In this document: one piece after another, positions 23,938 to 36,368 of the stretch | Layout of the letters: every line of letters starts with the position of its first letter | How positions within the stretch are numbered: the first letter of the stretch is position 1 | Assembly (NCBI GenBank): GCA_022835595.1 | Contig: BQUP01000005.1 | Location: 930,001-994,000 of the forward strand | Length of the DNA: 64,000 nt | Direction of reading: 5' to 3' | Source: Cystobasidium ongulense | Lineage: Eukaryota; Basidiomycota; Cystobasidiomycetes; Cystobasidiales; Cystobasidiaceae | Notes under the pieces: generated by a model | Told to the model about the DNA's origin: nothing | Databases searched by the model: none | Seen by the model: the letters and a program-made list of their open reading frames with translations, nothing else | Translations under genes and position numbers: made by a program

Positions 23938-25012
23938 GTTGCCAATCCTGTCTCCTTCGGGTGGAATAGTGGAACAGCGGACGAGAGTAGAGTGGTGTGC
24001 TCGAGTCGTTGCAAAGAGAGTGTGGTGATGTCGAGTGCTGAGTGCTGAATGCTGGAGCAGAGCGTCGAGGTCCGCTGGAGGAGCAGAGTAGAGCACAGTA
24101 CGGAGTAGAGAGCGGAAGCGTAAAGAGAGTGGGCACGAATCCAAGACGACGACGACGACGACGACGGCGACCAACGAAACACCCTCCAAGCCAGCCAAGT
24201 CCTGCGTGTTCACTTGTCGGTGGGGGTCTGTGTGGCCGTCAAACAACGCCCAAACGCTTCAAACCTTTACAGTTTTTTGCAAATTCGTGATCGAAACTCG
24301 CATGAAAAAGCATACCATATCAACCAGCCATCAAGGTTCAGCATGGTAATTCTAAAACAAAACTAGTAACCTCTTTACACCTGGAATAATGATAATGCCC
24401 CAGTCATCATCCCCTCACTCCCTCGTATCCAGCCTGCTATCCCGGCATTAGTGTATTGCTGTCCAAAACTGCCAAGAGAAAACATCCACTACGTGCGGTA
24501 CTGGCCGGTAAATTACCAGTGACGGCAGCCTTTAATCTTCGTGTCATGCAGCCACCGCCTTTCAAGTCAAGTCAAGTCCAAATCCAGGACACTGGAAGTG
24601 GGATCAAGAATATACGATATTCCCAAAGACTACAATTTACATGGTCGATGTTGTGGTGAAAGCCACGTACAAGCTGATGAATTGTTAATCTCTGACTGGT
24701 GGTAAGGAAAAGCCTTTGTTTTAATGTCTAAATTGTTGCGAAAAGAAATTACAAAGATTGATTGATTTACTATTTTGCCTATTAAATGTTCAAAGAGACG
24801 TGTTTAGGGAGAAGAATGATTATAAACCGTTATATACCGTATAATACCCCAAAACTCTAGCCCTACCAACCTGCTCATCTGAGACCAAGGTAAAGGAAAC
24901 GAAACTGAGATAACTTGATTGTCCATGTATTATTTGATATTACCCATCTTTCCTGTCTACCATACTGCACTCTCCCATCCTATGCCTAGGCCATACTTCC
25001 ATACTTCCACAC
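23938..25012. other. Intergenic region between the two lipase-like genes
   Basis: About 1.1 kb between the start of copy A and the stop of copy B. It contains a short simple repeat of gac units near 24142-24165, about 200 nt upstream of the copy A start. No gene is seen. Confidence 0.5.
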
Positions 25013-26871
25013 TCAGAAGAGCGCAAAACATCCAGCTACTACTGCCATGGCACTCATCGCTAACGAATTTCCAACCGTAGCAATACCAGAAGAAGTTTGT
25101 GAAGTTGAAGGAGGAGCAGCGTTATTTTGAGCATTGACACCAACTGATCCAGAAGCTTGCTGTCGTATGGTAGAAGTAGCTTCTACGCTAGAAGTAGTGA
25201 CATTCGCTTGCATGGTAATCGTCATTGTTCTAGTAGGTGGGTGTGATACTGATGTGATGGGTGCACTGAGTCGTGCTTCTGTTGCAGTTGCTGAATAGGC
25301 TGAAATGTCGGATGCTAGTGCCATTCTATCGAATGTAGCATTGTACGAAGCAGTCCATCCACTTTCGCAGCATGTACCCTTCCAGAACATTCAAATCAGC
25401 ATTTTATAACTGTCTGACGGGTAGATCAAGAAGAGGGAGGTACTCACAATATCAGTGAAATAAAAGTAATGATCAGCTTCATTATTACCACCAGCACATC
25501 TACTATCTTCTCTATCGCCCAAACAATAATTGTAATTTTGTCCGTACATGTTAGCAGTACCCATTGCAGTTTCTTGAATTGAATTGTTTCCCCAAACGTG
25601 TATTCCTGTATTGACGAATGCGTATGATGAATTCGAGACACTTCCATCTGGCATGACCTTGTTGTGGTAAGGAATCTTGGCAGGAACCGCATCTCTGATA
25701 AGAATCGAAGAAACGGGGATATAAGAGTCAGCAACTGCTTTCTTTCCAAAGTCTTCATAGAGGCCACTCACCGATTTGAAACTGTTCTCTGACTCGCATC
25801 GCTATAATCAAAAGCAGAAAAGGGAAAATGATTGAGTTCTGGTTTCTCCAGCAGAAAAGAAAAGGTCAAATTGTATGATATAGGACCCACCCAATGAATA
25901 ATTCATCCCATCTATTAGCAGCAGCGACATTGAAAACAGGGGGACTACCAAAAGATTGTGCAGAAAACAAGAAACCTCTACGTTTTAAATCTAATGCAGC
26001 TACCTGCATAATCATTCCACCAAAACCATGTCCAGCAGCAGACCAAACTAAGTCACCTTGAGAAGATTTTATAGCTTGCATATCATTCGTAGCTTCTTTC
26101 ACTTCTTGCCATGCTTCAATTGCTCCTGTATGCGCCATACAAGTTGAATTGCATCCAACTCCTAATAGAGGTGATAACGTAGCATTAAAGTTCTCCCATC
26201 CGAAAACTCCTTTGAAGACCATTAGGATCTTATTCATCTCTGGTACTCGGACCTAGGGGATTGTGCAAATTACGCGTGAATCAGCACAAGCGCATAATAT
26301 GCAAATTTATACAACCGGGACAAACTCACCATGAATCCTTCACTTCTATACTTTTCAGTAGGCCCCCATTCACCAACGACTTCAAAAGGTCGGTTCGTGT
26401 TGCCGGGATACTGTCGCTGCAGTGTTTGCCTGGTGAAATGTTGAGGGCATGTGGATCTGTAGTCTCCGTACGCGGCCATTGCAAGGCATCCATGATACCG
26501 AGTGTGCTGTAATGATTATGGTATCGTGAAAGAAAGGTAGTCGGTCAGCATGAGCTCGTTCTGCCTCCGATTACAGTGCACCTCCGCGAGACACTTTTTC
26601 TTCTGGAGACATTTCCGAAACAAGCGCTGCACGTGACGCGGAGAAGAAAGCGGCAAGTGCAAAGCTAAAAAGCCAGGCGGTGATAACTCACCCAGATAAC
26701 ACTCTCTGATCCAGTACCATACCAGACTGAATCGACATCAGTCTCACCCCCTATGGCGCCGGCGGGAGTAGCTGGGTTGCCAGATTGAGCGTTGGCGGCG
26801 GTGTTGAAAGTTGTTGCTGCAGCGGCGGCGAGAAGGGCTATAGGAAGTGTAGATTTGGAGAATACAGGCAT
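25013..26871 (-). CDS. Secreted class 3 lipase-like protein B, nucleophile Ser replaced by Gly
   Basis: Tandem paralogue of the gene at 21778-23937. Exons (minus): 26871-26692, 26506-26330, 26252-25891, 25801-25772 (30 nt), 25694-25448 and 25378-25013, 453 residues. It starts with a signal peptide, shares long stretches with copy A (GDYR.TCPQ.FT, EWGPTEKYRSEGFMV, MYGQNY.YC) and ends in a Ser/Thr-rich, hydrophobic GPI-like tail. The elbow is again GHGFGG, so the loss of the Ser predates or accompanied the duplication. The conserved EADHYFYF block keeps the His. Intron positions differ from copy A: an intron splits the codons after GFM here but not in A, and the A intron inside MVFKG is absent here. 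The tails differ most. Confidence 0.86.
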
Positions 26872-28539
26872 GGTGAATTACTGTGTGACTGAGCGAGAGC
26901 TAAGAGTAATAGAAGGGAATGTAAAAGTATGGACCGGGTGGCGAGTGGCTGTTCGGTGAATGCGGCCGACAGGCAGGAAGAGTCGAGATAATAAGAAAGC
27001 AACGGGAACAGTGTTAGGAATCCTCCAGAATAGCACTTTGGATGGTATATATGATCTCAACTTACCTTGTTCTGTGTCGAATTGACTTATCCAAAAGATG
27101 GAAAAAGTGAGGAGGCAAGCTGGAGCGCGTGAAACTGAATGCATATGAGGATGACAAGGACAGGCCGGGTCGGGAGTAGCGGATGATTGGATACGGAGGA
27201 TGACAGTGGTCAATGGGTGTATGAAGGGTATGGACAGAGCGGGGCAGAAGAGTTCAAGTCAGTAAGGAAGTCGCATCGTCTCGCCTTCCTGCATCCTCTT
27301 TTCAATATGAGAGCAAACGCGAGAATGATAAGGCATGGCTGGGACCTACCTCGAGGGACTCGAATGACGCGACCAGCTAACGAGGGGACAGCGAATGTAT
27401 TCCGGGGACGTGAGAGAGTGTGTATGTGTGCTGTGTCGACTGGTTGCAATCACGCCTGGGCTGATGGTGGTCGCAGGGTGGCTGAGAAAGTAAATTGAAG
27501 AGAGGCCGGCAGAGAGGAAGGAAGGAATAGAGTCAAGTAGGTAACTCGACTTGAATCCAAGCTGCAGTGGTGAATATCGTGTATATCCTACTAGTGCAGT
27601 GGAGAGGGAGAAAGAAAAGGAAAGCTTTCCAAGCTGCTCGTCGATATTCCCAGTCAAGTGTCCCGCCATTTCAACTTTTGACAGGTCGTCGCCGATGAAA
27701 TTGATGAACCGGCGCAGTCCTAGTGTGATAGTACAATCAACTCACGGGGAGAGACAGTCAGCTGCTATATTCGATATACACTTTGTCTCGAGCTACCGTA
27801 CACACCCAACTATTGTTCTACATGCTCGTAGGTGAATCACGAGCAAGCTTTCCTTGATTCGGATAGAATGGCGGGTCAGGTCACGTGCCTGGCAATCAAC
27901 GCGCAGCAGCGATCCCGCAGCAGGTCAGTCACTCCACGAATCCACGAATAGCGTGTGCTATGTGCCAGAAGCAGCTAGATACAGTACATGACCATAATAA
28001 TGACAATGCTTGCGGTCAAGAGTGCCCTCTACACTTGGACGGTGAGCTTCCCCCTGTGCATGATCAGGAAGAAAGCCTGCCAATCTCTCATTAGAGCTTC
28101 GGTATTTGCAGCAAGCAGGTCCGTTTGGCTGGTAACTTGGACAGCGCTTACGCTGTACCTTCCAAGGAGCATGCACTGTTGTAGCTAGCAGCGTGGTCAT
28201 GTATTATTGTGCCTACTCTCTTTATGCCAGAGTCACGTGCATCTCGCGTGGTAATACGGTCGGTAGGTAGGTAAGGATGGTACTGATAAATACCCAGAAT
28301 CACGTCGCCTATACAGCACCCAGGCTTCTTTGATAAACCTGCTTACCCTCTCCTTGATTGTATACTTCTCGTTAATTCAGTGTTATTCTTGATCATCAAC
28401 TACAAACATGCCTTGAGTACATGCATGCATGCCTTTCCTACTTACACCACGCATCATCCACAGCAGCATTCGGATACAATACCCGGAAACAACAAGGTCC
28501 ACTTGAAGCCTATGAGAATGGCCTGACAGTCAGCTAGCC
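26872..28539. other. Divergent intergenic region
   Basis: About 1.7 kb between the divergent lipase-like gene B and the vezatin-like gene. It should hold both promoters. Several short open frames lack family similarity. No repeat or RNA gene is seen. Confidence 0.45.
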
Positions 28540-31500
28540 ATGTCTGTTGATCCACCTTCTTCAAGAGCAAGCATAGACGGGCACCACAGCCGACCACCAT
28601 CTTCGACGCGGTGGCATCAAGGTGACAGCGATGAGGATGATCAGCCTATGCTCTTCTACCACGGCTCGCCGATGCACGACTATCTAGCATCTGTAGCTCC
28701 CGAAGAGGTGCATACCATACGGCCAATGGACTCGCTCGTCCAGCGTCCAGGCAGCGGGCACAGTCAAGAGAGCCCCGAGGCGGTCGAGGGAATGACTGGA
28801 CGGCCCTCTATATCACCCAGACGCGAGGTGAGCATGTCATGCGCTCCATGAGTATTTACAACACACACTGATACGCGTCTGTATCCTCCTGCTGTCGTCC
28901 CATGTCTGCTCGTCCACCACATCCTTGGAAACCCTCGATCTCGTACATACACACATCGCATACTTGCGTATAATTGTACAAACAGTCTCGCAGCTCGTCA
29001 AAGACCATCCCAAGCACGTCGGCAATTATTCAACCGCGGCGCAAGCGGTCCTCACCTTCAAAGCATACCTCGATTCCTCGTACAAGCTCCACGTCCCCAT
29101 CCAAGCGTCAGCTGACCACTCCATCACCACCACCACCACCACGTTTAGCGGCTGAGCAACCTGAGGAGCCACTGCTCCACGAAGCAAGGGAGCGTTTGAA
29201 TCTTCTGCTAGTGTCCTACCTCTCCGCACCTCATTACTCTGCCCTTCCACTACAAGATCAAGAATGTATTGATCGCGAAACTGTGAATGCGTTCTTGCTG
29301 GATGAACGATTCCAACGATATGGCAGACAAAGTACTGTTGTAGGAGGGAGAAATCATCATGGTGATCTTGTATCCACATCTTTGCGGAATACTGGAAGTC
29401 GCTCTGCAACTTCCAAATGTGAAGAACAACAAGACCCAAACCAACTTCGGCCAACACCAGTAGTCATCAGTAAATCACAACTCATTATCTTGGGTTTGTG
29501 TTCTCTGGCACTTTTCACTCCCACCTTCAGTTCTTCGAATTCAACTTCAAGCTCAACAACGTCCCAATCAATACTCAATGAATTAGTAGCTTCTTTCTTG
29601 CCGGAAACGATCAACTCCTGGCCTGCTTGGACTAGCGCTCTTATTCGAACTGCTCCAGGAGTAGTAGCCCTCACTAGCCTAGCTACCCTTTTCGCACGCT
29701 CGTCGCTCAGATCGTCGTCTAGTTTCTTAATTACCCCTGCAACGGATGCGAACGCTCGTCAAGTACAAGACGAAAATGAGCGAGATGCGATCGTTCAAGA
29801 ATTGAAAGGATTATTCGCTACTTGCAAGAAATTCATAGATGAATGTACAAGACTTGATATTACTCTAGAAAAAGGATTCACAGTCATCTCCGAGCTGGAT
29901 GGACTTGCGGGACTAGATAGCGAACAGTATGAATATACTGAAGAAAGTGATATTAGATTTTCAGGCGAAAATGAAAGAGATGATGATGATGGTCATTGGC
30001 AGGATCTGACTACTATTGAAGCAAGGCTTTCAACTCGTCATCCAGCTCAATACCAGCCTTCAAAGCAGGAAACGCACAGGAGAAGGAGGAGGAATAAACG
30101 ATTGCCTGCGCTGGAAGTAAGAAGTGCTATATTCTCTTCTTTATATACGATACAAGAAAAACTTGAAAAGGATTTAGATACGCTCTCAACTTCGCTCGCT
30201 GGAACATCATCAGCACTCGCAGGTGACCTCCAAGCGGGAGGGACAGAGGAAAAGCTAGATGGTCTTGAACTTGTTCGACTATTCGATATGTATAATTGTC
30301 ATCCTCCTACATATCAAAATCAATATACTGCGGCACAGTTTGAGAATTCTTCTGTTCAAGAAGACGAACAAGCTGCTGAGGAGCTTTACAGACGCACGAT
30401 GGCTCGACGCTCTCTCAGTCCTACACTATATAATGAACAGCAGCAACAGGCACAATCAAACAACCCAGCTGTGAAGCTAAAACATCGACGTTCTGGGATA
30501 TACATACCGGATCCTAGCACAACACGAGAGGAGTTTTCGACCACAACCCACTCTTTCTCTAATTTGAGTCACGAGGAGCAGCTGTCAAGAAGGGCTTCAT
30601 GGGCTGCTTTCCAGCCTTCGCAGAGGAGAAACGTTCAATCCGCACTGCACCAACAGCAGCAGAAGGCTGCGCCGGCATCTCCTTCCTCGACGATTGGCAG
30701 TCGACCCCGGAACACAGCTGCTATAGCAACACCTCCTCGTGTCAGACCTCAATCTATCCATTTCGGAGGCGTTTTACCTGCACCTTCAGATATGATGAAG
30801 AATGTCACATCTTCGCCTCTAGCGAATGGGGCGAGGGAGTCAAATAGTACAATCAAAAGAGAGCGAAGAAGGCGGAGTGATCAACTCTTTTCTACCAGTG
30901 CTTTACAATCTAATTTGCAACTCCCACACGAAGAAACGCTGTCTCAACTTCGTTCCTCGACTTCGTCTACTGCTTCTAGATCATCATCGGTCGATTCGTC
31001 GACGGCTATGAGGATGTCTACATCTTCACAGGGCACAAGTGCTGATCCCATTACAGCTGCATCTTGCATTCCGGAAATGTACGACTCCCCTTCTCGGCCT
31101 GGACATACGAGACGTACCTCTCTAGGCCCAGTGTCAACAAGCTCGAGTACATTACTAAAACAGCAAAATCGACGAAGCCGACCTTTATCTATGCATGAAA
31201 TCGATCATGCAAGATCGTTACAAAGGAATTCGTTCGCACATCTCAATACTATGGAAAAAACTCCACTTGATGGAGTACCTGAAGCGGATTCTACTGCTTT
31301 ACATCGCAATGCCGCCGCTGCTGCTTTGGAGAGGAAATGGTCTTCTCATGCTCAGAATCATCTATCTAATTCTATATCGGCCTCTTCCTCACTCACATCG
31401 TCTGTTCATTCTCGTGCAAGAAGTAGACCTACTAGTCTTCTTCTCCAGTCGTCGCCTATCCTTTCTTCACCGCAAGTCAGACGAGAAACTGGAGAAGCAG

Positions 31501-32946
31501 ACTCGCCTGCCGCTTCTTTCAGATCACGCAAATCACAACATCGAAATCAACGCAATTACAAGCAGGACCAGCAGACGAGATCAAAATTTGATTTGATCAG
31601 CCTTAGAGAGAGTTCGCAGAATGTTAGTACGCTAGAAAGAGCATTAGTATGCCATTTACTCGCTTTAAAATATTCTTCATTATCCACAAGCAAGTTGCAA
31701 GCGGTCCTTCGAGTACTGGTGGAAGTGGTAGACGGTATCAATTCAACCATCAATACGGAAACTACGAGCCTTTCACAGACAATGTGGGAAGAATTCGAAG
31801 ATACTCCTAATGAACCCGATGCTGCTGAGATGGGTTCAACGGCGCCGGCTGCCTCTGTTCTGCTCGCTACTCCGATGACAAGCAGTCCTTTCCAATCCAC
31901 GCCCCAGAGACACTCTTTCATTGCTTGTCTACCAGGCTCGTACCCTTCTTCGCCTATAATTGAAGTAGATCCCGCAACTCCGCCTTCAGATGTCGCGAAG
32001 CAAGTATCAGATGGATCTTTCTTCCCGAATTTCGAACAAAACGAGGTCCAACCCAATTTCGCCCCTCGAGAACCATTCTCGTCTGCTGAACAGAGCGGAA
32101 GGAACGCATTGGGCGAAACTCACTTCCAGCTCAATGCTGCTCTCAGAACCATTGCTACCAAGCTGTATATGGAAAGACAAGATCTAAAGGAATACTTTAA
32201 CGATCCTCAAAATAGCGATGGAGATGACCCTTCTCGACAAAATACCTTAGACCAGATGGAGGCTCGACATGAATCACTCAGGACAGATCTACAAACCCTG
32301 ATGAAGTCATGGGAGGAAGGGCGTGCAACCTTTAGGCAGATGAAAGAAGGACGTCAACGACGACTGGAAGGCCCTCGAGCTTCTCGAACCAAAGATAGGC
32401 AAACTTCGTCCGATACATCCGAGTACGACAACGCCGAAGAAGAACCCTCTCTTTTGTCCACTTCTGCTGAACTTGAGAAATATGGATCCATCTCTTCTGT
32501 CCTTTCCTCTGGGAACGAAGACTCCCTCTCCACTCCGGCACTTTCACCAATTTCACAAGCTACCTACCAGCCGATGAATATCGCCGACCTTCTTTTGGAC
32601 AGCAACAATACCCAATACCTGCCTCGATTTGGCATGCAAGAACAGCTGTTCGAGGCCTGTGTCGACAACGAGGAAAGTGACAATACTGTTGAAAAGGGGA
32701 AAGGGAAGCTCAGCCGAGAAGAGAGAATAGCTCTCGCAAAGGCGAAACGGCTCGAAAACAAAGAGCAAAGTGCGGTTGTCTCTAAACCGCAAGCGAATGC
32801 TGAGCTTATCAGTGAATTAAAGGACATGGTGGCTTTGTTACGGTATGTTGGAACATTATTTTGAATATCTGAAGGTGCATGTGCTGATATATCCTTCTAC
32901 CTGTAGTTCTCGCAATGCTGCTGTATTGCCTCAACAACAGACTTGA
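28540..32946 (+). CDS. Vezatin/Inp2-like protein (myosin-binding motif of peroxisomes)
   Basis: Exons: 28540-28827, 28986-32842 and 32907-32946, 1,394 residues. The middle exon has two hydrophobic segments (SQLIILGLCSLALFTPTF and APGVVALTSLATLFA) followed by helical blocks. These include ELKGLFATCKKFIDECTRLD, ALEVRSAIFSSLYTIQEKLE, VCHLLALKYSSLSTSKLQAV and FQLNAALRTIATKLYMERQD, in the order of the vezatin/myosin-binding domain. Long Ser/Gln-rich disordered segments separate them. Yeast Inp2 tethers peroxisomes to the class V myosin for inheritance; the same role here is an inference. The last exon codes for only about 12 residues. The final exons converge on the cullin gene with only 134 nt between the stop codons. 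Confidence 0.8.
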
Positions 32947-33080
32947 TCCAAAAGATGAAGAAAAGCTTGTATAGTATTACCACTCGGCCGGTACTGTATC
33001 TTAGGACTGCATTACAACACGCAAATTCCGCTTAAACATCAAAGCAGGCCAAGTTCCAGGAGATGCAGATCAATGTTCTT

Positions 33081-36000
33081 TCAGGCCAAGTAATTTAGTA
33101 CACCCCGCGTTTCGCCTCTTTCCAGGTAATCGCGATCAATCAGGTGGTCAACTTGGGCTTTGATATCGCTGACTTGGGGAATGAATCGCTTGGACAACTG
33201 ATTTACTGCCTCAACTATGAGTTGTTGCAGCGGGAGAGTCTAAAAGGGTCGCCGAGAATAAGATAATCAGCCGTCTCCTGTTGAAATCCACAGAAGAAAG
33301 AGAAAACCTAACCTTTCTCGCCTTCATAATGCGGACAAGTACCAACTGAATCTCCATTTTCCTACTTTCGGCCGTCTGAGCCATGACTTGCTTATTCTCA
33401 GCAGTCGTCTCAGCTTTCAAAGGCATGTTGATGTTGATCCGCTTTGAAACCATGTATGTCAGCTGAAGCTCGCTCGCCATTGCATCAGGTGAAAAAACGT
33501 CAACCGCACCTTGAGATTCTTGGGAGAGTTGAACTTGCGGTTCAATTCGTAAGTCTCCTCATCCTCCTTGAGGAGAATCTTCAACCTAATCAAGAGATCG
33601 AGATTGGGTCGAAGCAGATCATTTGCTATGGCTGTGCGCGCTGCAAGGTCTTCGTAGGATAGGCTGTCCGATTCATTGAACTGGAGGAGAATACAAGCCT
33701 GATACGTTGAAGTGCTGAGAAGATATTTGGGCTTTGTGTAGGTCATCCAGATATCATTGCGAGAAAGGTGTTGTAACCACTCGATCTTGCGTCCACTTTT
33801 GGTCCAATGCAATCAGCTATATGCGACTGTACCCCGTCAATCCCTCGGACTCACCTGAATCGTGTCATGAAAAACGCCGTGAAATCTTTTTCGAACTTTT
33901 GCAATACCGCAGGACAGTTGAAACCTGATTTTGCGGTAGGCAAAGGCCAAACATTACTACTCAAGACCAGAGCTTCGAAGTCGACTGTTGCTTCACATCA
34001 GCATCCAGACGATTTGTAATGAAGTAAATGTAACCTGAAACGCATACCTGTTTTGTGGACTTGTCCTGTGCGCCCTTTGTATTCTTGAAAAGAAACACTT
34101 AAATCTTTTGAGAGGATTATATCTTGTACCATCTTCTGCATACTCGCAGTATAATCGCTTCCGCAAGCCACTTTCATACGTGAAATCATTTCGGCTTCAG
34201 CATCATCCGAGATTGAAGCGGAATGTATCAAACGACGGGCCAGGAATTTGGTATAAAATTTCTGGAAGACATCCTTGTCTTGGAGATGATCAAAGACTGT
34301 CATCTTCAGAAGCAATAAACTTAGTAGCTGTCACACTGGTCGAATTACTGGAGTACTTACAGCTCGCGTAATGGCGATATCAATTTCAAGTGCTTTCGAG
34401 GCCTTGACTGTTCGCTTTAAGTGTTCGTCGGTGTATTTGGCAACCAGCTCGGCAGATTTTTGTGACCCTGCAGCAGCTGCATTGTGATTGACAAATACGA
34501 CGCAGGCCTGTATTGAGATTGTAAGCTGGTGGTGCCATAGGCTACTACAATTGGGTACAGGAACTGACCTTGTCCACAGAAGTCAAGAAGGCCTTGTCGC
34601 CATTTAAGCATCGTTTGGCCAGAGCCCAGAATTGTTCGTGTACAAGTGCAAGATTGTTGACGTAATCAGTCGCATCTGTATCTTTGTCTTCTTTTCCGCT
34701 AACAATCGCTGCCATAGCAGCCTGTCCTTCCTTTTTTATGTGCTCGCAAAATATGTCTGGCAACGAACTGAGGCCTTCTTTAACTCGAGACAGTAGAGCG
34801 TAAAGCGCCTTCAGGTTCTTCTCATCCTTAACTTCTAGCAGTCTTGCAAATTCGCTTTGGAGAATGACTGTATGCGCCTTTATAAGAGCGCCTTTACATA
34901 CGTCAATGTATTGCATCCTGCTGAAGTCAGGCAAATCTGCTTGGGCTATCATCCCCTCATTAGCAAGGGTGGTGGTGACGATGTCAATATAGTCCACTAC
35001 GGGTTTGCGGGAAAGATAATCGATACTGCTTCTCGTGTAAAAGTGGTGTGTGTCACGCAGCAGCGCCGTCAAGAAAGCTGGATAAAGGAAGCCGAGACTC
35101 GGCTTCGAGGGCGGGGCAGAACCAGAACTTAGAGCCAGAATCGAACTAATCACTTTCCTTAGGACAAAGGAATCAATCGGCCGTCCGGCTCGTTGGTGAA
35201 AGATTGACGCGATAAGGTACTTTGGTAAGACATCAGCATCAAAGAGACCAAGTAAGACGCAGTCTCGCCATCGAGCCATAGCTAGTGACGCGATGGTTAC
35301 GGCGGCTCCCCTTTCGCTTTGATCTCTCGCAGTTCTCGCGTGATCTGTTGTTCAAGTATGCTATCAGTATTTCCCCAATCAAAAGAAAAGCGTACAGATC
35401 CTAGCACTCACGACGATTCACATAGCTGAAAATGTTGTTCAAGATACCCGCAGCTTGTTTTAACCGATCCCATTCTCGGCTGTAGTACGTCAACAGTGCC
35501 ATAGCGGACATATCTATATTTAATGCGATGTGGTAAACGTGCTTCAGATGTTCCTGGAGATAATCATCTAGAGCCTGACTGATTTTGCTCTCTGGCGAGC
35601 CAGAGTCGACGAGGCCTTAGACCGCGGGGCATCAGCATATGTGACGACCAGTATAGACTCGAAAGTACTTACTGGGATACTGGTCAACGGGATTACTGGC
35701 TACGCTATGCGTACAGAAATTCTGAATAGCACTGTCGAAATTAATAAGTTCGCTGCAGCCGAATAAATAGGTTACGCCTTACGTTACCAAGCCGATATAT
35801 CTCTGTTTGGACATGCCAACTCCTGGAGTCCGTAGGACGAGATCCAGACCACCGCTTATGTACTTCCAGGTAGCGTCGAAGTCTTCCGGATTAGGTAGTG
35901 GGACTGACATCGGTCCACTATCAACTAGAGGTTTCATTGTATCTTTGCATATACGCATGATAACAGCGACTGTTGGATCAATCGATACTAAAGGAAGCTG

Positions 36001-36081
36001 GCTCGCGAATAGTGGCCTGCTGCTTAAAGGAACGCCTGGTATGTCACGAAAGTCTTTCGTAAGGTCAGTATTCGCTGTCAT
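33081..36081 (-). CDS. Cullin, diverged CUL1-type paralogue
   Basis: Cullins are scaffolds of RING ubiquitin ligases. Exons (minus): 36081-35783, 35731-35673, 35615-35412, 35344-34569, 34507-34361, 34303-34048, 33984-33855, 33795-33510, 33441-33313 and 33239-33081, 814 residues. The N-terminal repeat reads FDATWKYISGGLDLVL, then GVGMSKQRYIGLVT. The cullin homology domain has [20 protein letters not shown]. The C-terminal winged helix has the neddylation motif LVRIMKARK (acceptor Lys retained) and ends NYLA. It is clearly related to the adjacent CUL1 but much more diverged: many exchanges, a longer N-terminus before the first cullin repeat, and a different acidic linker. It could serve a different adaptor set. 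All splice sites fit and the frame is open throughout, so it is probably functional. Confidence 0.9.
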
Positions 36082-36368
36082 GCGAGTGTTTCCGGTCAGG
36101 CCCGTTAGGCGTCAGTCCGACAGCGGTGCAGGCTGACGCTTAGCTACTAAGAACAGGTTGTCAGTCTTCACCTACGCTTGAAGTATGCAAGTTAAACACT
36201 CACACTTGTTATTACACTACTGCGTATTACGCAAACAATGTAGATACAGGTGCACTTTTTGAAGAAACGAATTCGAGGGGAGACTGCAAAACTGCTGCAT
36301 GAAGGTATCTAGCTGCACGGTGTTCCTTGGCACAAATTCATGGTCCGCATCTTATCTTTTGCATTCGT

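Noticed and set aside
23497-24048. 183-codon plus-strand frame over the lipase A start
   Set aside because: Antisense to the signal-peptide exon and first intron of lipase-like A; low-complexity and without family features.
24142-24165. Short gac repeat as a CRISPR-like or minisatellite array
   Set aside because: Simple trinucleotide run of a few units with no spacers.
31556-32056. 166-codon minus-strand frame
   Set aside because: Antisense to the vezatin-like coding exon, which has the conserved helical blocks.
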